Source of the DNA: Antilocapra americana
Lineage: Eukaryota; Chordata; Mammalia; Artiodactyla; Antilocapridae
DNA length: 64,000 nucleotides
Assembly: GCA_007570785.1 (NCBI GenBank)
Contig: ML661900.1
Coordinates: 5,228,864-5,292,863, forward strand
Direction of reading: 5' to 3'
The translations under genes were made by a program, and so were the position numbers. Of this stretch, positions 12,243-23,700 are shown piece by piece (within the stretch, counting starts at the first letter, position 1; each line of letters starts with the position of its first letter). The notes beneath the pieces were generated by a model, which made no database searches, was not told the DNA's origin, and saw nothing but the letters and a program-made list of their open reading frames with translations.

Positions 12243-12592
12243 CATCCCCTCCCTTTCCAGAACCACGGGTGTGGCTGAGGCCTTCAGCACAGCCTGCCTT
12301 CCCTGACTTAGCCTCTGGCTTCCTCCCCGACCTCAGCTTGTCAAGTCTTCAGTCTGTTCTGCATGTACCGCGCAGATCTTTACCACACTCCAGGCTCACC
12401 ATGAGGCTGCCCTGCTGTATAGCTCCTGACCCCCAGCATGAGAGTCCAGGACCCCACCCAGGTACCTGCATCAACATGCGGCAGTGTGTCTCCACCCTCT
12501 GCCTCAGTTCTCACCACGCTGGCCCTCCAGGGAGCACCAGCCTGAGTGCCACTCCCTCCAAAAGGCATCGCCTGGCTGCCTCTCAATTCTGA
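12243..12592 (+). repeat. Inverted duplication, left arm
   Basis: This 350-bp block matches the reverse complement of 13627-13990 along nearly its whole length, with scattered changes and small indels. Matching landmarks are ATCCCCTCCCTTTCCAGA at the outer edge, CTCACCATGAGGCT in the middle and GTGCCACTCCCTC near the inner edge. Confidence 0.9.
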
Positions 12593-12899
12593 ATCACGGC
12601 ACTTGGAGTCTATGTCACACAGTCTCGCTTTTTATTTTCTCCATCACTTGATTGTTTTAACTGTTTTAAAGCCTTGAGTCTTCTTCCCATAAGACCATTA
12701 GCTCCTTGAGATCAGAGACCTCAAAAACTTCTAAGGAGCACCCAGGGATACTCAAAAGTCCTCTTCCTCTATTAGCTCATGACAAGAAAAACAGACCATT
12801 TCCACTCCAAAGGCCTTGACGGAAATCTCCAAATACCCCTGCCAAGTCTTTTTCATCAACTCCCTGCCAAGTCATTTTTAAGTACTTCTGGATAAAGGG

Positions 12900-13270
12900 T
12901 AGAGGGAACTCTTTTAAAAAATATATGTATTTATGGTTTTCGTGGTGGATAATATATTCATCTGGCTCAAAACTCAAAATGAAGTCAGCTGCCTACCTTT
13001 GTTTCTCAACCACTCAGCTCCCCTGCTGAGAGGCAAACAATGGACTGAATTCTTGTTATTCAATAGGTATTCAAGCAAATAGATCCTAATTTTCTCTCAC
13101 TTTTTTAATACACAAGCTAACATGCAATATATATTGTTCTCCATCTTGCATTTTGTTTAATAATGTATCTCAGACATCTTCCCAGGTCAAGCCTAGAGAG
13201 CTTCCTGACTGTGGCCGTACGATGTTCCAGTGCAAGGATGACCCTGATTTATTTAACCAACCTTTTAAAA
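12900..13270 (-). mobile_element. Old L1 3'-region fragment
   Basis: TGTTTAATAATGTATCTCAG and GATTTATTTAACCAACCTTT are reverse-strand signatures of L1M 3' ends. Confidence 0.5.
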
Positions 13271-13274
13271 AATA

Positions 13275-13510
13275 TACTTATTTGGCTGTGTTGGGTCTTA
13301 GCTGCAGCACGCAGGATCTTTGCGGCCTCTTGCGGGATCTTTCGCTGCGGTAAGTGGGCTCTCTAGTTGTGGCACTTGGGCTCAGTAGTTGGTACTCTGG
13401 CTTCAGTTGCTCCAGGGCATGGGGGATCTCAGTTCCCTGACCAGGGATCATAATCACGTCATTTGCATTGCAAGGCAGGTTCTTAACCACTGGACCACTA
13501 GGTAAGTCCC
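13275..13510 (-). mobile_element. CHR-type SINE, long form
   Basis: The minus strand begins GGGACTTACCTAGTGGTCCA, followed by the tRNA-related head and about 130 bp of body, ending in the A/T-rich stretch near 13275. Confidence 0.85.
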
Positions 13511-13626
13511 ACATCGACCAACCTTCAGTTGCTAGACAGCGAGAAGTGTTTCTAGTCCTTTACTACCATATGCAGTGCTTCCGTAACAGCCTTGCTCAGA
13601 CAAAACGTCACACTGAAATGAGAGTT

Positions 13627-13990
13627 TTCAGAACTGAGAAGCAGCCAGGTGATGCCTTTTAGAGGGAGTGGCACTCAGGCTGGTGCTCCCTGGAGGGAGG
13701 CCCAGCGAGCGTAGTGAGAACAGAGGCAGAGGGTGGAGACATGCTACCACGGGTTGATGTGGGTACCTGGGTGGGGTCCTGGACTCTGCATGCTGGGGGG
13801 TCAGGAGTTGTACAGCAGGGAAGCCTCATGGTGAGTGTGGAGTGTGATAAAGATCTGCTGCATGGTACACGCAGGACAGATTGGAGACTTGACAAGCTGG
13901 AGTCAGGGAGGAAGCCAGAGGCTAAGTCAGGGAAGCCAGGCTATGGTGAAGGCCTCGGCAACATCTGTGGGTCTGGAAAGGGAGGGGATT
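13627..13990 (-). repeat. Inverted duplication, right arm
   Basis: Reverse-complement partner of 12243-12592. The arms are separated by about 1.03 kb that contains L1 and CHR SINE sequence. Confidence 0.9.
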
Positions 13991-14095
13991 TCTAACTGAA
14001 ATGAAGGTTTTCAACTTACTAGGTTGGTGAAGCTGTGAGGAAATGGGACCCTCATACTTTGCTGGTAGGAGTGTAAATTGATATAACCTCTTTGA

Positions 14096-14181
14096 AGATC
14101 TTCCCAACCCAGGGATTGAACCCAGTCTCTTGTGTCTCCTGCATTGGCAGGCGGATTCCTTACCACTGTGCCACCTGGGAA
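14096..14181 (-). mobile_element. Bov-tA SINE fragment (tRNA-like head)
   Basis: TCCCAACCCAGGGATTGAAC to GTGCCACCTGGGA is the reversed head only. Confidence 0.75.
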
Positions 14182-15430
14182 TCTTGCCTTTGGGCTACTG
14201 CTAGGTGGAATTGTTTTTCTGTAGTCAAATTTATCAGTCGTTGCTTTTATGGCTCATAGGTTGGGTGCCAAAGGAGCAAGACAGCCCCTCCTTCATCCCC
14301 CTCTGGCCCCCAACACACAGCTTTTAAAAATTCTGGCTATAGGAAAAACTTGGAATGACTTGCCAGGTTTTGTGAGGAACAGGACAACTCCTGCCTTCCA
14401 GGAGATCCCAGTTTCAGGGAGACACAGACTGACTACTGCAATTCCAGAGTATAATAAATAAGACGGGGCACAATGGGAACCTAGGCTAGGACCACCTAAT
14501 CCTGCCTGAGTTGGCCAGGCAAGGCTTTCCAAAGGCAGTGGCATCCAGGTTAAATCTGGAGGTGTGCGGAAAGCAGCCAGGGGAAGAATGGTCTTCCAGT
14601 AAAAGCGCAAAAGCATATGCAAAGGCAAGAAGCAACAGGGCTCAGCCAAGGTTGTCCAGTCTGGCAAGAAGACAGGGAGCCCTGCAGGGTTGGTGTGTGG
14701 CAGGGGCAGAGCTAGGAAGTACACAGGGGCCAGATCACAGAGGGCCGAGAGGATACTGCCTGGAAGTCAGGGGGAGGTGGCAGGGGACACATCGGCCACG
14801 TGGAGGATGAGCTGGAGTCGGTCCAGAGCGGGGGCAGGGCCTTGGAGCCTTCTGCCTCTTGCCCGGCCACAGCCACGGCAGCCTAGAGAGACTGCAAACA
14901 AGAGTAAGAATTTCAGACCGAATGGTCTATCCTGCCAAGCTTCCAGAATTCTATAAAAATCATCAGTGAAGCTAGCACCCTCTCTGAGAAACATGTCTAC
15001 CCAAGATGATGACAACTTCAAGAGCTTTTTCCTGGGGAAGGCGGTGGTTGTCACTTCCATGGGGTAAATGCAGCCAGGGCCCTAACTGCCCTCTCCTCTG
15101 CTCCAGCATGGCTCAGAGAACAGGTGGGCTCTCCAGCCCCTGCCCATTCATCCAGATCCTCAGTCCTTCAGAATGCAGGACTGTCACGATGGAGTGGTGG
15201 ACTCCCAGCCGGCCCACGTTCCTGGGGACATCTCTCTGCTTCCACTCAACAAGGCTCAGTTCTACTCTGAGCAGTCACAGACAGGCCTACGAACTTCTCT
15301 GCTCCCGTGACCTTTTAAAACAGGCATTTTGTAGCAGGTTTCCTGAGCAACTGTCCTAACTGAAGTGCCCAGCACAGAGCCTTGCACACAGCAAGCATTC
15401 GCAGCACTTTCTGTTAAAACTGGACGTCTC
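14182..15430. other. Intergenic, nothing recognised
   Basis: No exon-like segment, RNA gene or identifiable retroposon. Confidence 0.4.
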
Positions 15431-15563
15431 AGGGGACGTCCTTCATGGTCCAGTGCTTAACACTCCAAGCTTCCAATGCAGGGAGCATGGGTTCCATCCC
15501 TGGTTGGTGAACTAAGATTCCACATGCTGCGTGCAGTGCGGACAAAAAGATCTTTTTAAAAAC
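15431..15563 (+). mobile_element. CHR-type SINE, short form
   Basis: GGTCCAGTGCTTAACACTCC, GGGTTCCATCCCTGGTTGG and ACTAAGATTCCACATGCTGC occur in CHR order, ending in an A-rich tail. Confidence 0.75.
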
Positions 15564-15818
15564 TGGAAGTCTCACCATTCATTAGGAGGTTGCTGGAGAA
15601 AGAAAGGGAAACGTGAACAGAAGTCGGAATCCACTTAAACAGAACTTTGGGACTGCTTCTGGATTTCAGTTATCCAGGGCCTCACATGCCTGACCCCAAA
15701 CCCAGCAAAAGAAGCTGGTTCTTTTCTTTAGTGCCCTAAAGCAATTTTATCCCAAAGGATAAAGATAGTGCTAGAGATCAAAGCTCTTGGAGGCCTTGGT
15801 TACCACCAGCAGGCCTCC

Positions 15819-16245
15819 TGTTGTTCAGTCGCCCAGTCCATCAGTTGTGTCGGACTCTTTGCAATCCCATGGACTGCAACACACCAGGCTTCCCTGTCTA
15901 CCCCCTCCCCGAGTCTCCTGGAGCTTGCTCAAACTCATGTCCATTGAGGCGGTGGTGCCTTCCAACCATCTCATCCTCTATTGTCCCCTTCTCCTCCTGC
16001 CCTCAATCTTTCCCAGCATCAGGGTCTTTTCCAATGAGTTGGCTCTTCGAATAAGGGGATCAAAATATTGGAGCTTCAGCTTCAATATGAGTCCTGTCAA
16101 TGAATATTCACAGTTGACTTCCTTTAAGATTGACTGTTTTGATCTCCTTCCAGTCTCAAGGGACTCTCAAGAGTCTTCTCCAACACCACATTTCGAAAGC
16201 ATCAATTTTTCGGTGCTTAGCCTTCTTTATGATCCAACTTGGGGC
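15819..16245 (-). mobile_element. BovB LINE 3' fragment
   Basis: TTGTTCAGTCGCCCAGTCCA through CTCATCCTCTATTGTCCCCT, TCCAATGAGTTGGCTCTTCG and AAAGCATCAATTTTTCGGTG is the reversed BovB 3' region. It ends inside the coding 3' end. Confidence 0.9.
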
Positions 16246-16745
16246 CCTTCCAAGGCACTTCTACCCCTCAGCGGTTTGAGGGCATGCAGGGGGGTACCCA
16301 CTTACACCAGCCCGGAAGGTAAGAGGGCCAGAAGCCAGCCCCAACCTCAGCTCCAGTCAAACAAACCCCTCCCCACGCAGCCACCTGACAGCAGTTGGGT
16401 CAAAAGCAGGTTAGTGGAGGGCTCCTGGGGCAGAGCTTGTATCTCTGGAATCCGCTTCCCTGGGTGTGCGGCTGTGGAGGCGGGCACAGACACTGAGGCC
16501 CCATCTCAGGCACAGCAAAGCTCATGAGGGCGACACCAGGAAGCAAGGGGCCTGGGTTCCAGGGCAGGTTCCAACCCTGCTGCCTGCGTGCCTGTCACTT
16601 ACATAAAGAGCACATCAGCTTACGGTCCACGATTTTGTTTTTCCCAAAATGACACGGTCTATTTCAGTAAACATCAGAAAAGCTCACTGGTATGAATATA
16701 TATCTAGCTTTAACTTCCATTTTATTTGACATTTACTATGTGAGA
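16246..16745. other. Intergenic, nothing recognised
   Basis: Unique-looking sequence between a BovB piece and a SINE, with an AT-rich end near 16.7 kb. Confidence 0.4.
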
Positions 16746-16747
16746 GG

Positions 16748-16880
16748 CAGTGAAAGTATTAGTCACTTCAGTCATGCCTGACTCTTTGCAACCCCATGGC
16801 CTGTAGCCTGCTAGGCTCCTCTGTCCAGAGGACTCTCCAGGCAAGAATACTGGAGTGAGTTGCCATGCCCTCCTCCAAGT
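16748..16880 (-). mobile_element. Bov-tA/BovA SINE fragment
   Basis: TCAGTCATGCCTGACTCTTT to AATACTGGAGTGAGTTGCCA is the reversed BovA body; the tRNA-like head is missing. Confidence 0.8.
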
Positions 16881-16884
16881 TGAG

Positions 16885-17085
16885 AGGCAGTAAGGTGGGC
16901 ATTTTATACACATTATCTTAAGTCCTCTCAACAACTCCATGAGGGTAGGATAATACAGATGAGGAAAGTGAGGGTCAGAAAGGCTGAGTCCCAAGCCAAG
17001 GCCCCACTGCTGGCACACAGCAGAGCTGGGATCGGAATGAGAGGCTGCCTGGCTTCAGAGTCCTTTGCCCCGAACCACCATATGA
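16885..17085 (-). repeat. MIR-family SINE
   Basis: Reverse-strand MIR order: CACATTATCTTAAGTCCTC, CAACAACTCCATGAGGGTAG, ACAGATGAGGAAAGTGAGG, then GCTGGGATCGGAATGAGAGG. Confidence 0.7.
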
Positions 17086-17159
17086 TGCGAGGACTAAGGA
17101 GTGCCAGTCAGCTGCCAGCCCCTGATCTCTAAAACCACAGACAGGCTGCAAAGGAAGGA

Positions 17160-17703
17160 CAGTCTCTCAGAAGGTCACTTTTCTTTATTCTCAGTCACCC
17201 CAATCTCACAGCATGGTCTGCAGGAAATCTCAAGGTCTGGCCAACTCGCAGGCTTCCCTGTGCCCACTGAGGAGCTGAAGCTCCACAGGCCTGGGGTCTC
17301 CAGCTGATGCTGTGGTGTCGTTGAGTCACTCCTTCTAAAAGCAGGCCCTGGGCACAACATCAAATCAAGGTTTCTCGGTCACTCCTAGACCCCCTTCCCA
17401 GGGCACAGGCACACTACTGCAGCTGGTCCTCTGGCTTGCTATGCCCATCCCAGGAAAAGGTGGGGAGAAGCTCGGGAAAGTGGGTGTCTCCTGGTTGGAA
17501 GAAGTTGGGACCTGGGCCTTCGGTCTACTTTGACCTGGGGCAGGTCATGGCCCTCAGGAGGCTCTAAAGCAGGCCCAGGCCAGACCATTATTCAGCGAAA
17601 GCAGAAGTCTTCACCATATTTTGGCAAAGTCCACTTTCTTCACAGACTTGGCCTGAAAACACCTCCTGAGTTCAGAGGGACATGAGTGACAGAAATCCTG
17701 GGT
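17160..17703 (-). other. PPCDC: PPCDC 3' UTR
   Basis: About 0.54 kb from the stop codon to the first good AATAAA on the minus strand (17189-17184, context GAATAAAG). No interspersed repeat is recognised inside it. A longer form using a second AATAAA near 16.72 kb is possible. Confidence 0.6.
17184..17189 (-). terminator. PPCDC: AATAAA poly(A) signal of PPCDC
   Basis: The minus strand reads TGAGAATAAAGAAAAGTGACC. The signal lies 0.5 kb past the stop codon. Cleavage is expected near 17155-17172. Confidence 0.55.
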
Positions 17704-17789
17704 TCAACTCTGCTGGAAGCCCCCGTGCTGGGAGAGGACTTCTTTCACTTTGTCCACAATGGTGCTCACCTCAGCCATGGCCCCCAGAC
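17704..17789 (-). CDS. PPCDC: PPCDC exon 6, coding part (residues 176-203 and stop)
   Basis: The acceptor CCCTAG is followed by the GLGAMAEVSTIVDKVKEVL stretch and a tail ending F-Q-Q-S, then TGA at 17706-17704. It completes the C-terminal helix of the fold. Confidence 0.95.
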
Positions 17790-20700
17790 CTAGGGAGCAG
17801 AGTTCTTCTGTGGCCCTGCAGCCTGGGGCAGGGGACCATCCCCCACTCACCCCTGTCCAGCGCTCTCCAAGTGTGCCACCCAGAGCCCAGTGCCTGAGAA
17901 GGCCAGGACCAGGCCTGAGCCAGACCCAGCGAGTCCCTCCAGAGACCCCCAGGCCAAGGCCCCAGGAATGGTCACAGCAGCCACCGTGAACTGTTCGGGC
18001 TGCACGCCAGGGAGGATACTGGGCACGTTACCTAACAACTCCAAAAGGGAGGAATCACCACTTCCATTTCCCAGGCGAGAGAGCTGAGCTGGAGGTCACA
18101 ATGGGCTGGGATCTGAGGCCGTGGGAATGAGCTGTGAGCCTGGCCAGACACCCACCTTGGTCTCCACAAACCAGCTTCTTGGCCACACAGGGGATCTCGA
18201 TGTAGCCGAAGGCCTTGAGCTGGCCCACCTGCTGCTCGGTGAGGGGGTGCTCCCACATGGCGGTGTTCATCGCCGGGCAGAAGAGCAGGGGTTTGCTGCG
18301 GTCCCAGGCCCGGATGACACAGGTCTGTGAAGAAGGAGGGGCGTGCCTGCTGCTCTGCCTGCCACCCCCTCCCTAGACTTTCCAAATCTTACCCACCGCT
18401 TCCAGGCCACAGCCAGCTGGGGGCCACTGTCTGCTGTCTCGTTACTTCGAGGATGTGTCTCTGGGTCCCCCTCATCTCGCTCTAGGCTCTGACACAGGGC
18501 CCGACATACAGGAGCTGCTCCACTAACGCTGGCCTGGCCCAGCCACCTCCAAGCACACCTCCACTTCTGTGCAGAAAGGGCTCTGGGTGCCCAAACATCC
18601 AAAGCACCTGTCTTCCCTACAGCCAGCCACACCTTGCAGCGGCTCTCGCAAAGCTGAGGACCAGGCTGCCCAGCAGGTGGGTCCATCTACCCCATACTAG
18701 CTCTACTTGAGGCCAACTAAGCACGGCCATGAGGACAGCTTCCACCAGACCAAACCCCCTCCCACGTGTTAGCTCATGAGCCCGCACTGTGACCCTGTAA
18801 AGAAGCTGCTGTCCCATTTCACCGAGGGGAAGCTGCACTTCCAGGAGGTGAGCCATTACCCAAGGTGACACCCAGACAATGGTCTGGGGTGAGGCTTTGC
18901 ACAACACCCATGCCGTCCTCCACTGCCTTGTGCAGTTTCACTGCCTCCCCATGTCAGGCCCCTCCAAGTCAATACCAGAGCAGCTATGAAAAGGCCAGAC
19001 CAGCTCACAGAGACTTCAGTGCTGTGAGCTTTGCAATCACATGGACCTGGGTTCCTGCTGTGGCTAGCCATGAGAACTTGAACAAGTCCTTTCATGACAG
19101 GAGTCTGGGGTTCCTCTCTGCAAAAGCCCTCTCCCTGGGTGGTCGTGAGGACAGAGGGTGAGAATGCTTATAAAGCTCTTTGCACAGGCCTGGCACAAAT
19201 ACAGGCTCCAGAAATAGTAGGTCCTGTTATTATTACAGACAGGCTCCCTGGGCCAGGGGCTGCCTTGGAGGGAAATAAGCTCTGGGACCCACAGCAGTGC
19301 ACTCCCCTGGCTCTGAGCGCTCCAGGCACCTCTGCCTGGGCTGTGGGCCCCTCAGAGAGCCAGTGGTGGGCACACCCCTTCCCTGAAGGGGAGCCTGTCT
19401 GGGAAAAGAGGGGGAGTCCAGAGAACAATGCCACAGATGGGCCAGGGAAAATGCCTGCCCTCCTCAGGGCCCCTGCTCTCTCCTGCAACAGGAAGGAAGT
19501 GGGTCAGCACACAGCCTCAGGCCCTGACTGCTCGCGTCATCTTAGACACAGCGCTTGTTTCCCCACCAAGTCCTCGTGGTGAGGCAACCCGGCTGTGAGT
19601 GGACAGTTTCAGTCCACACTTCCTCTTGGCCCCATGCCACCTGCTGCTTCTGCAGAAGCCGTGAGCATACCTAGAGGAGTTCCTGACTCCGTGTGAGGTG
19701 GGTGGTGGCAGGGCTGGGGTTTCTAAATGCCCTCAAAGCAGAGCACACCCACCAGAGCAGAAATTCAACCCCTCTGTGCCCCACACCTCTCCAGCTTTTC
19801 CCATCTCATCACAAAGCTCAGTGCTTCCCGGACAAACCACGGTTCCACCAAACCTTCTGGCAGCAGGAGGACTGAAAGGAGGCATCAGTTCCCACGGTCA
19901 TTTCTGTTTGGCCAATGCTGTATGTAGCACCTCAGGCTCTGCCCCTGGGAATCCGCTTGGGCAGAGAGAAGGCCTGGATCTGGGATAGGAGACCAGCTGC
20001 CAGCTAGACGGGTGACCCAGGGAAGTTATCTCCTCTTTCTGGATCTGCTTGGTTATTTAGCACAAAGAAGGGCCAAAGCCTGAGTGGGCCAGAGGACAGA
20101 CAGAGATGCACATCACCCAGGCCCAGGGCCCAGAGACTGGGAACGTAGGTTCATACCTAGCACATGGTTCCAGTGCACCCCAAGATCTAGACAGTGTGCA
20201 CCCCAATTTCAGGGAGAAGGTTTGAAGGAGGTGGGAAGCAGGGCAAGCTCCTTTGGGGGACTGTAAGGAAAAAACATCCTTCAAGAGAACAGAGCCACAG
20301 ACCATGATGACAACAGCTTAAACTCCGTAGGATTGGTGGTTCTTTGAAATATTGGCACCTTCAAGTGAAACCTTTGGGGCAAAGGGCCTCAGGCCTGGTC
20401 TTGGGAACAGACTCTACTGCTCAGCCAATTCAGTAGGAGGAACTCCAAAGATTCCAGGGAGCGCTGGCAGCTCTGAAGAAAAGAGGAAAGCAGTGCTTTC
20501 AGGAGTAAGCAAGGAGCTCTCAGAGAGTTGGCCCAGGCCGGGGCTTAGCTCCTAGAGGTCAGCATGCCTTGTCACATCAGCTGGCTGCTGACCAGCCAGA
20601 GGAAAGGGACCAGGAGCCTGACCTGTTCTGCTATCCTGTCAGCCGGGCACCAGCCCCACCAGGAGGCGTTCTTGACAACGCGGTCCAAGCCTGCCCTCCT

Positions 20701-23700
20701 CCACACTCCCCACCTGCTCCTGCTCAGGATCTGTGTGTTGCTCTTCTTCTGATCGCCTGTGCTCTAGTCCAAATGATGCTTAAATCCCTAGCAGCTTCTT
20801 CGAGAAATACCTTAAGCCCCCATCAACAAGCAAACAGAGAGACTAACCCCCTATCTAACCCCCAAAACCTTGACCCAGCTTCGTTAAGTCACTTCATCAT
20901 ATTAAACTCTGAAAACCTTCTGCTGTTAGCTGAAGTAAAATTACTGATTACCTCATACAGGCAATAAGCATTTACTGAATGCCTACTATATGCCCAATAC
21001 TGTGCAACCTGGTGATTCCATTGTCAAAGGACTGACATACCACATACCAGAGCACAGGCCAAAACCCCTCTCCTTCCAGACTGTCAGCTCCTTGTGTCCC
21101 GTGTGTCTGTCCACATAGGACCTGGTCCCTGGCAGGTAAAAAAGCTAGATGAATGAGGGAAGGGGGGGTGATACGAAAGAGGTGGGAAGGATAGGGAACA
21201 CACCCAGTCTTCCCAGGATCCTCATGTAAACAAAGGCTCCTTAAGGACAGCATCTCCCTGGAGGTCCCTCAAGCTGAAGATGATCCCCACTCTACAGCTG
21301 GACTTCTCTTCCTCTCCTCCACCTCAAGCCTCTTGCCCTGTCTCCTTTCTTCCCCTTTAATTTTCTACAATTTTCTCAGCCTTGTGGCTAAAAGTACAGG
21401 AGAGTTAAGTGTGCCTGGGAGATCCATGAGGAGATAAACACTCTTCTCTGTTTGCCCCCGTGGATATCCAGGTCCTAGTGGGAAGGCAGAGCTAAGGGGG
21501 ACCAGCAAAAGAGCTGGGCAGGGAGGCCAGCGGAAAAGCATGTGGAGGGCACCCAAGGGCCTGAGAGGTGGACACCTCGGAGGGCACTCGCAAGTCGAGT
21601 CCACCTATTGGGACCCAGGCCAGCTGCCCATCTGCCTGAGCACAGGTGAGGCCAGGTGGAGGGGGGTCCAGGGGACTGTATTCCAAGCAAACCAGCCCAC
21701 CACACAGGGATTCCCAGGTGAGAAGACGGTCCAGAAGAAGCCAGCCGCTAGCACACGGTGAGCAAAGCCCCGGGAGGGAGGCAGGCCCAGCGAGTCACTC
21801 ACAAGCAAGTTGTCACAGATGCCACTGGCCACCTTCCCCAGAGTGTTGGCATCGAGGGGCGCCACCAGCATGAGGTCCGCCCACCTCCGCAGGTCAATGT
21901 GGAGAACCGGGTCAGATCGGCACTTCCACATCTGGCAGAGCGAAGGAAGTGGGGTCACTGGGCCGGCCATTCTCAGAGTGGAGGGAGGAGGGGCCGGAGC
22001 AGTTTGAGGGCCGACAACAGACCTGGGACACTGAGTCAGGAACCCAAGGGAGACCACCCAAATGCCCCCCACCCCAGTTCACTGCCATCCCTCTTGCAGC
22101 TAAGCTGGTGAACCCTGGCTGTGACGCCAAGGGCCTGAGAGAAACCAGGCCTGAGGAAACAAACACCCCTTGTCTCTCTGAGCTATTCCCTTTATGGTTT
22201 GGTTTTCAAGAGAACTGACATCTGGCAGGGAAGTCCTGGCCTGTCTGCTTGAGGCGGATGCTTGGGTTGTCCAAGCCAGTGGAAAGGCTCTGGGCGGTGA
22301 GAAATGGAGGGGGCGGGGTGGGGGAGACGGGCCAGCCAGAAATGTTCTAGGCTGAGAATGTTTAAAAATGCCTGGCAGAGCACCCCTGTGGGGCCCACAC
22401 TCGAAGTCTGGTGAATCGGCCAGTGCCCGCCCCGGTGCGGGAGAGCAGCAGGGGAGCCCAGCAGCCGTGGGAAGTGAGGCGTTCCCGGTGGCCCCGACGC
22501 TGGGAGCCACGTGGATGAGAGTGGTGGGAACAGGGCTCCTCTGTGGTTTCATCAGCCCAGATAAGTACAAGGACACTCAACCCTGGGCACGGGGCCAAAG
22601 CTGAGCTCTGCCTGCGGTGGGAGGAGACTGCGGGCCTCCTGCAGGCCAGAAGCTAGACAGATGTTTTCCTCATCGCCTCTGCCCAGAGGCCCTGACCGCG
22701 GACTTGAGCCTAGCCTGTCTGCTCCGGCCGCCAGGACCTGAGGCTGCAGGGAGGACTGTTCTGTCCCGCTGATACAGACAGGAGGGAACCCAGCCCAGGG
22801 GCCCAGCACTGACCTCCCATTCGTCAGCATCGCTGTAGAGGGTGACAGGAACATCCCGGGGGCTGTAAAAATGTTTGGCTCTCTCAGTTGTGACCACGGC
22901 TACTTCCAGCTGTCACCAAGAAAAGTGGGGGGAGGGAGAAGGAAAGAGAAACCGTTACCAGAGCCCCCAGCCTGGAGGCCACATGGGGCCAGGCCAGGCC
23001 AGGCCAGGTGAGAGCCTTCTTCACAGCCTGGCTGCAGAGAGGGCTTCTCCCTTGGAGGCAGCGAGCCCTGCGTTTGCACAGTTACTTCCGCTGTCACCCA
23101 AAGGTCAGGCCTCACCAGGTGCAGCTGTTTCACTTCCCCATCCGAGGGGCTGCCGAGGAATGAGTCACGCAACTGCCCAGCATATATAAAGCTGCAGGCT
23201 CCAGCCACCAGGGCAGGGACAGACCAGAGCAGGCAGGAGGGGGCCCCCCCAGGAGGCTCCCGGGTCCTGAGCTCGGGGCCACACCCCAGGTCTGCCCTCT
23301 GCAGGCCAATGCACTAGCGAGCCTGGCCCTGCACGTGGTGTCTGCAGCCACAGCCCAGCGAGCAGGCAAGCAGAGTCCCTCCCAGGACTTCTAGGAACAG
23401 GCTTCATGGGCTCTGGCTGCAGACAGGCTCCAGGAAAAGCAAACCCAAGTGCCCCGACGCTCACGGGGCAAGAGGGATGGTTACCCTCAAGTTACTCATT
23501 TAGTAGATAATAACGCAAACAGGGGGGATGGTTAAACTGCTTAACAGAACAGAAATAGCACATGATAGCGTAAATGACACCAGACCCATTTCCATGATTG
23601 GTAAACTGAGGTGCTAGACTAACAAGCAGACAGAGGAAAGGGGCCCAGAAGAGGTGGCTAAGAGGGGAGGGGTGTAGGAAATTACATCTTTGGGGGACAT

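Noticed and set aside
15787..16527. A 246-codon open frame on the plus strand
   Set aside because: About 60 percent of it is antisense BovB 3' sequence. The rest shows no familiar protein.
1..17100. A coding exon of C15orf39, the next gene after PPCDC in human
   Set aside because: No long open frame or familiar protein segment was found. In human this gene lies well over 100 kb away, so its absence is expected.
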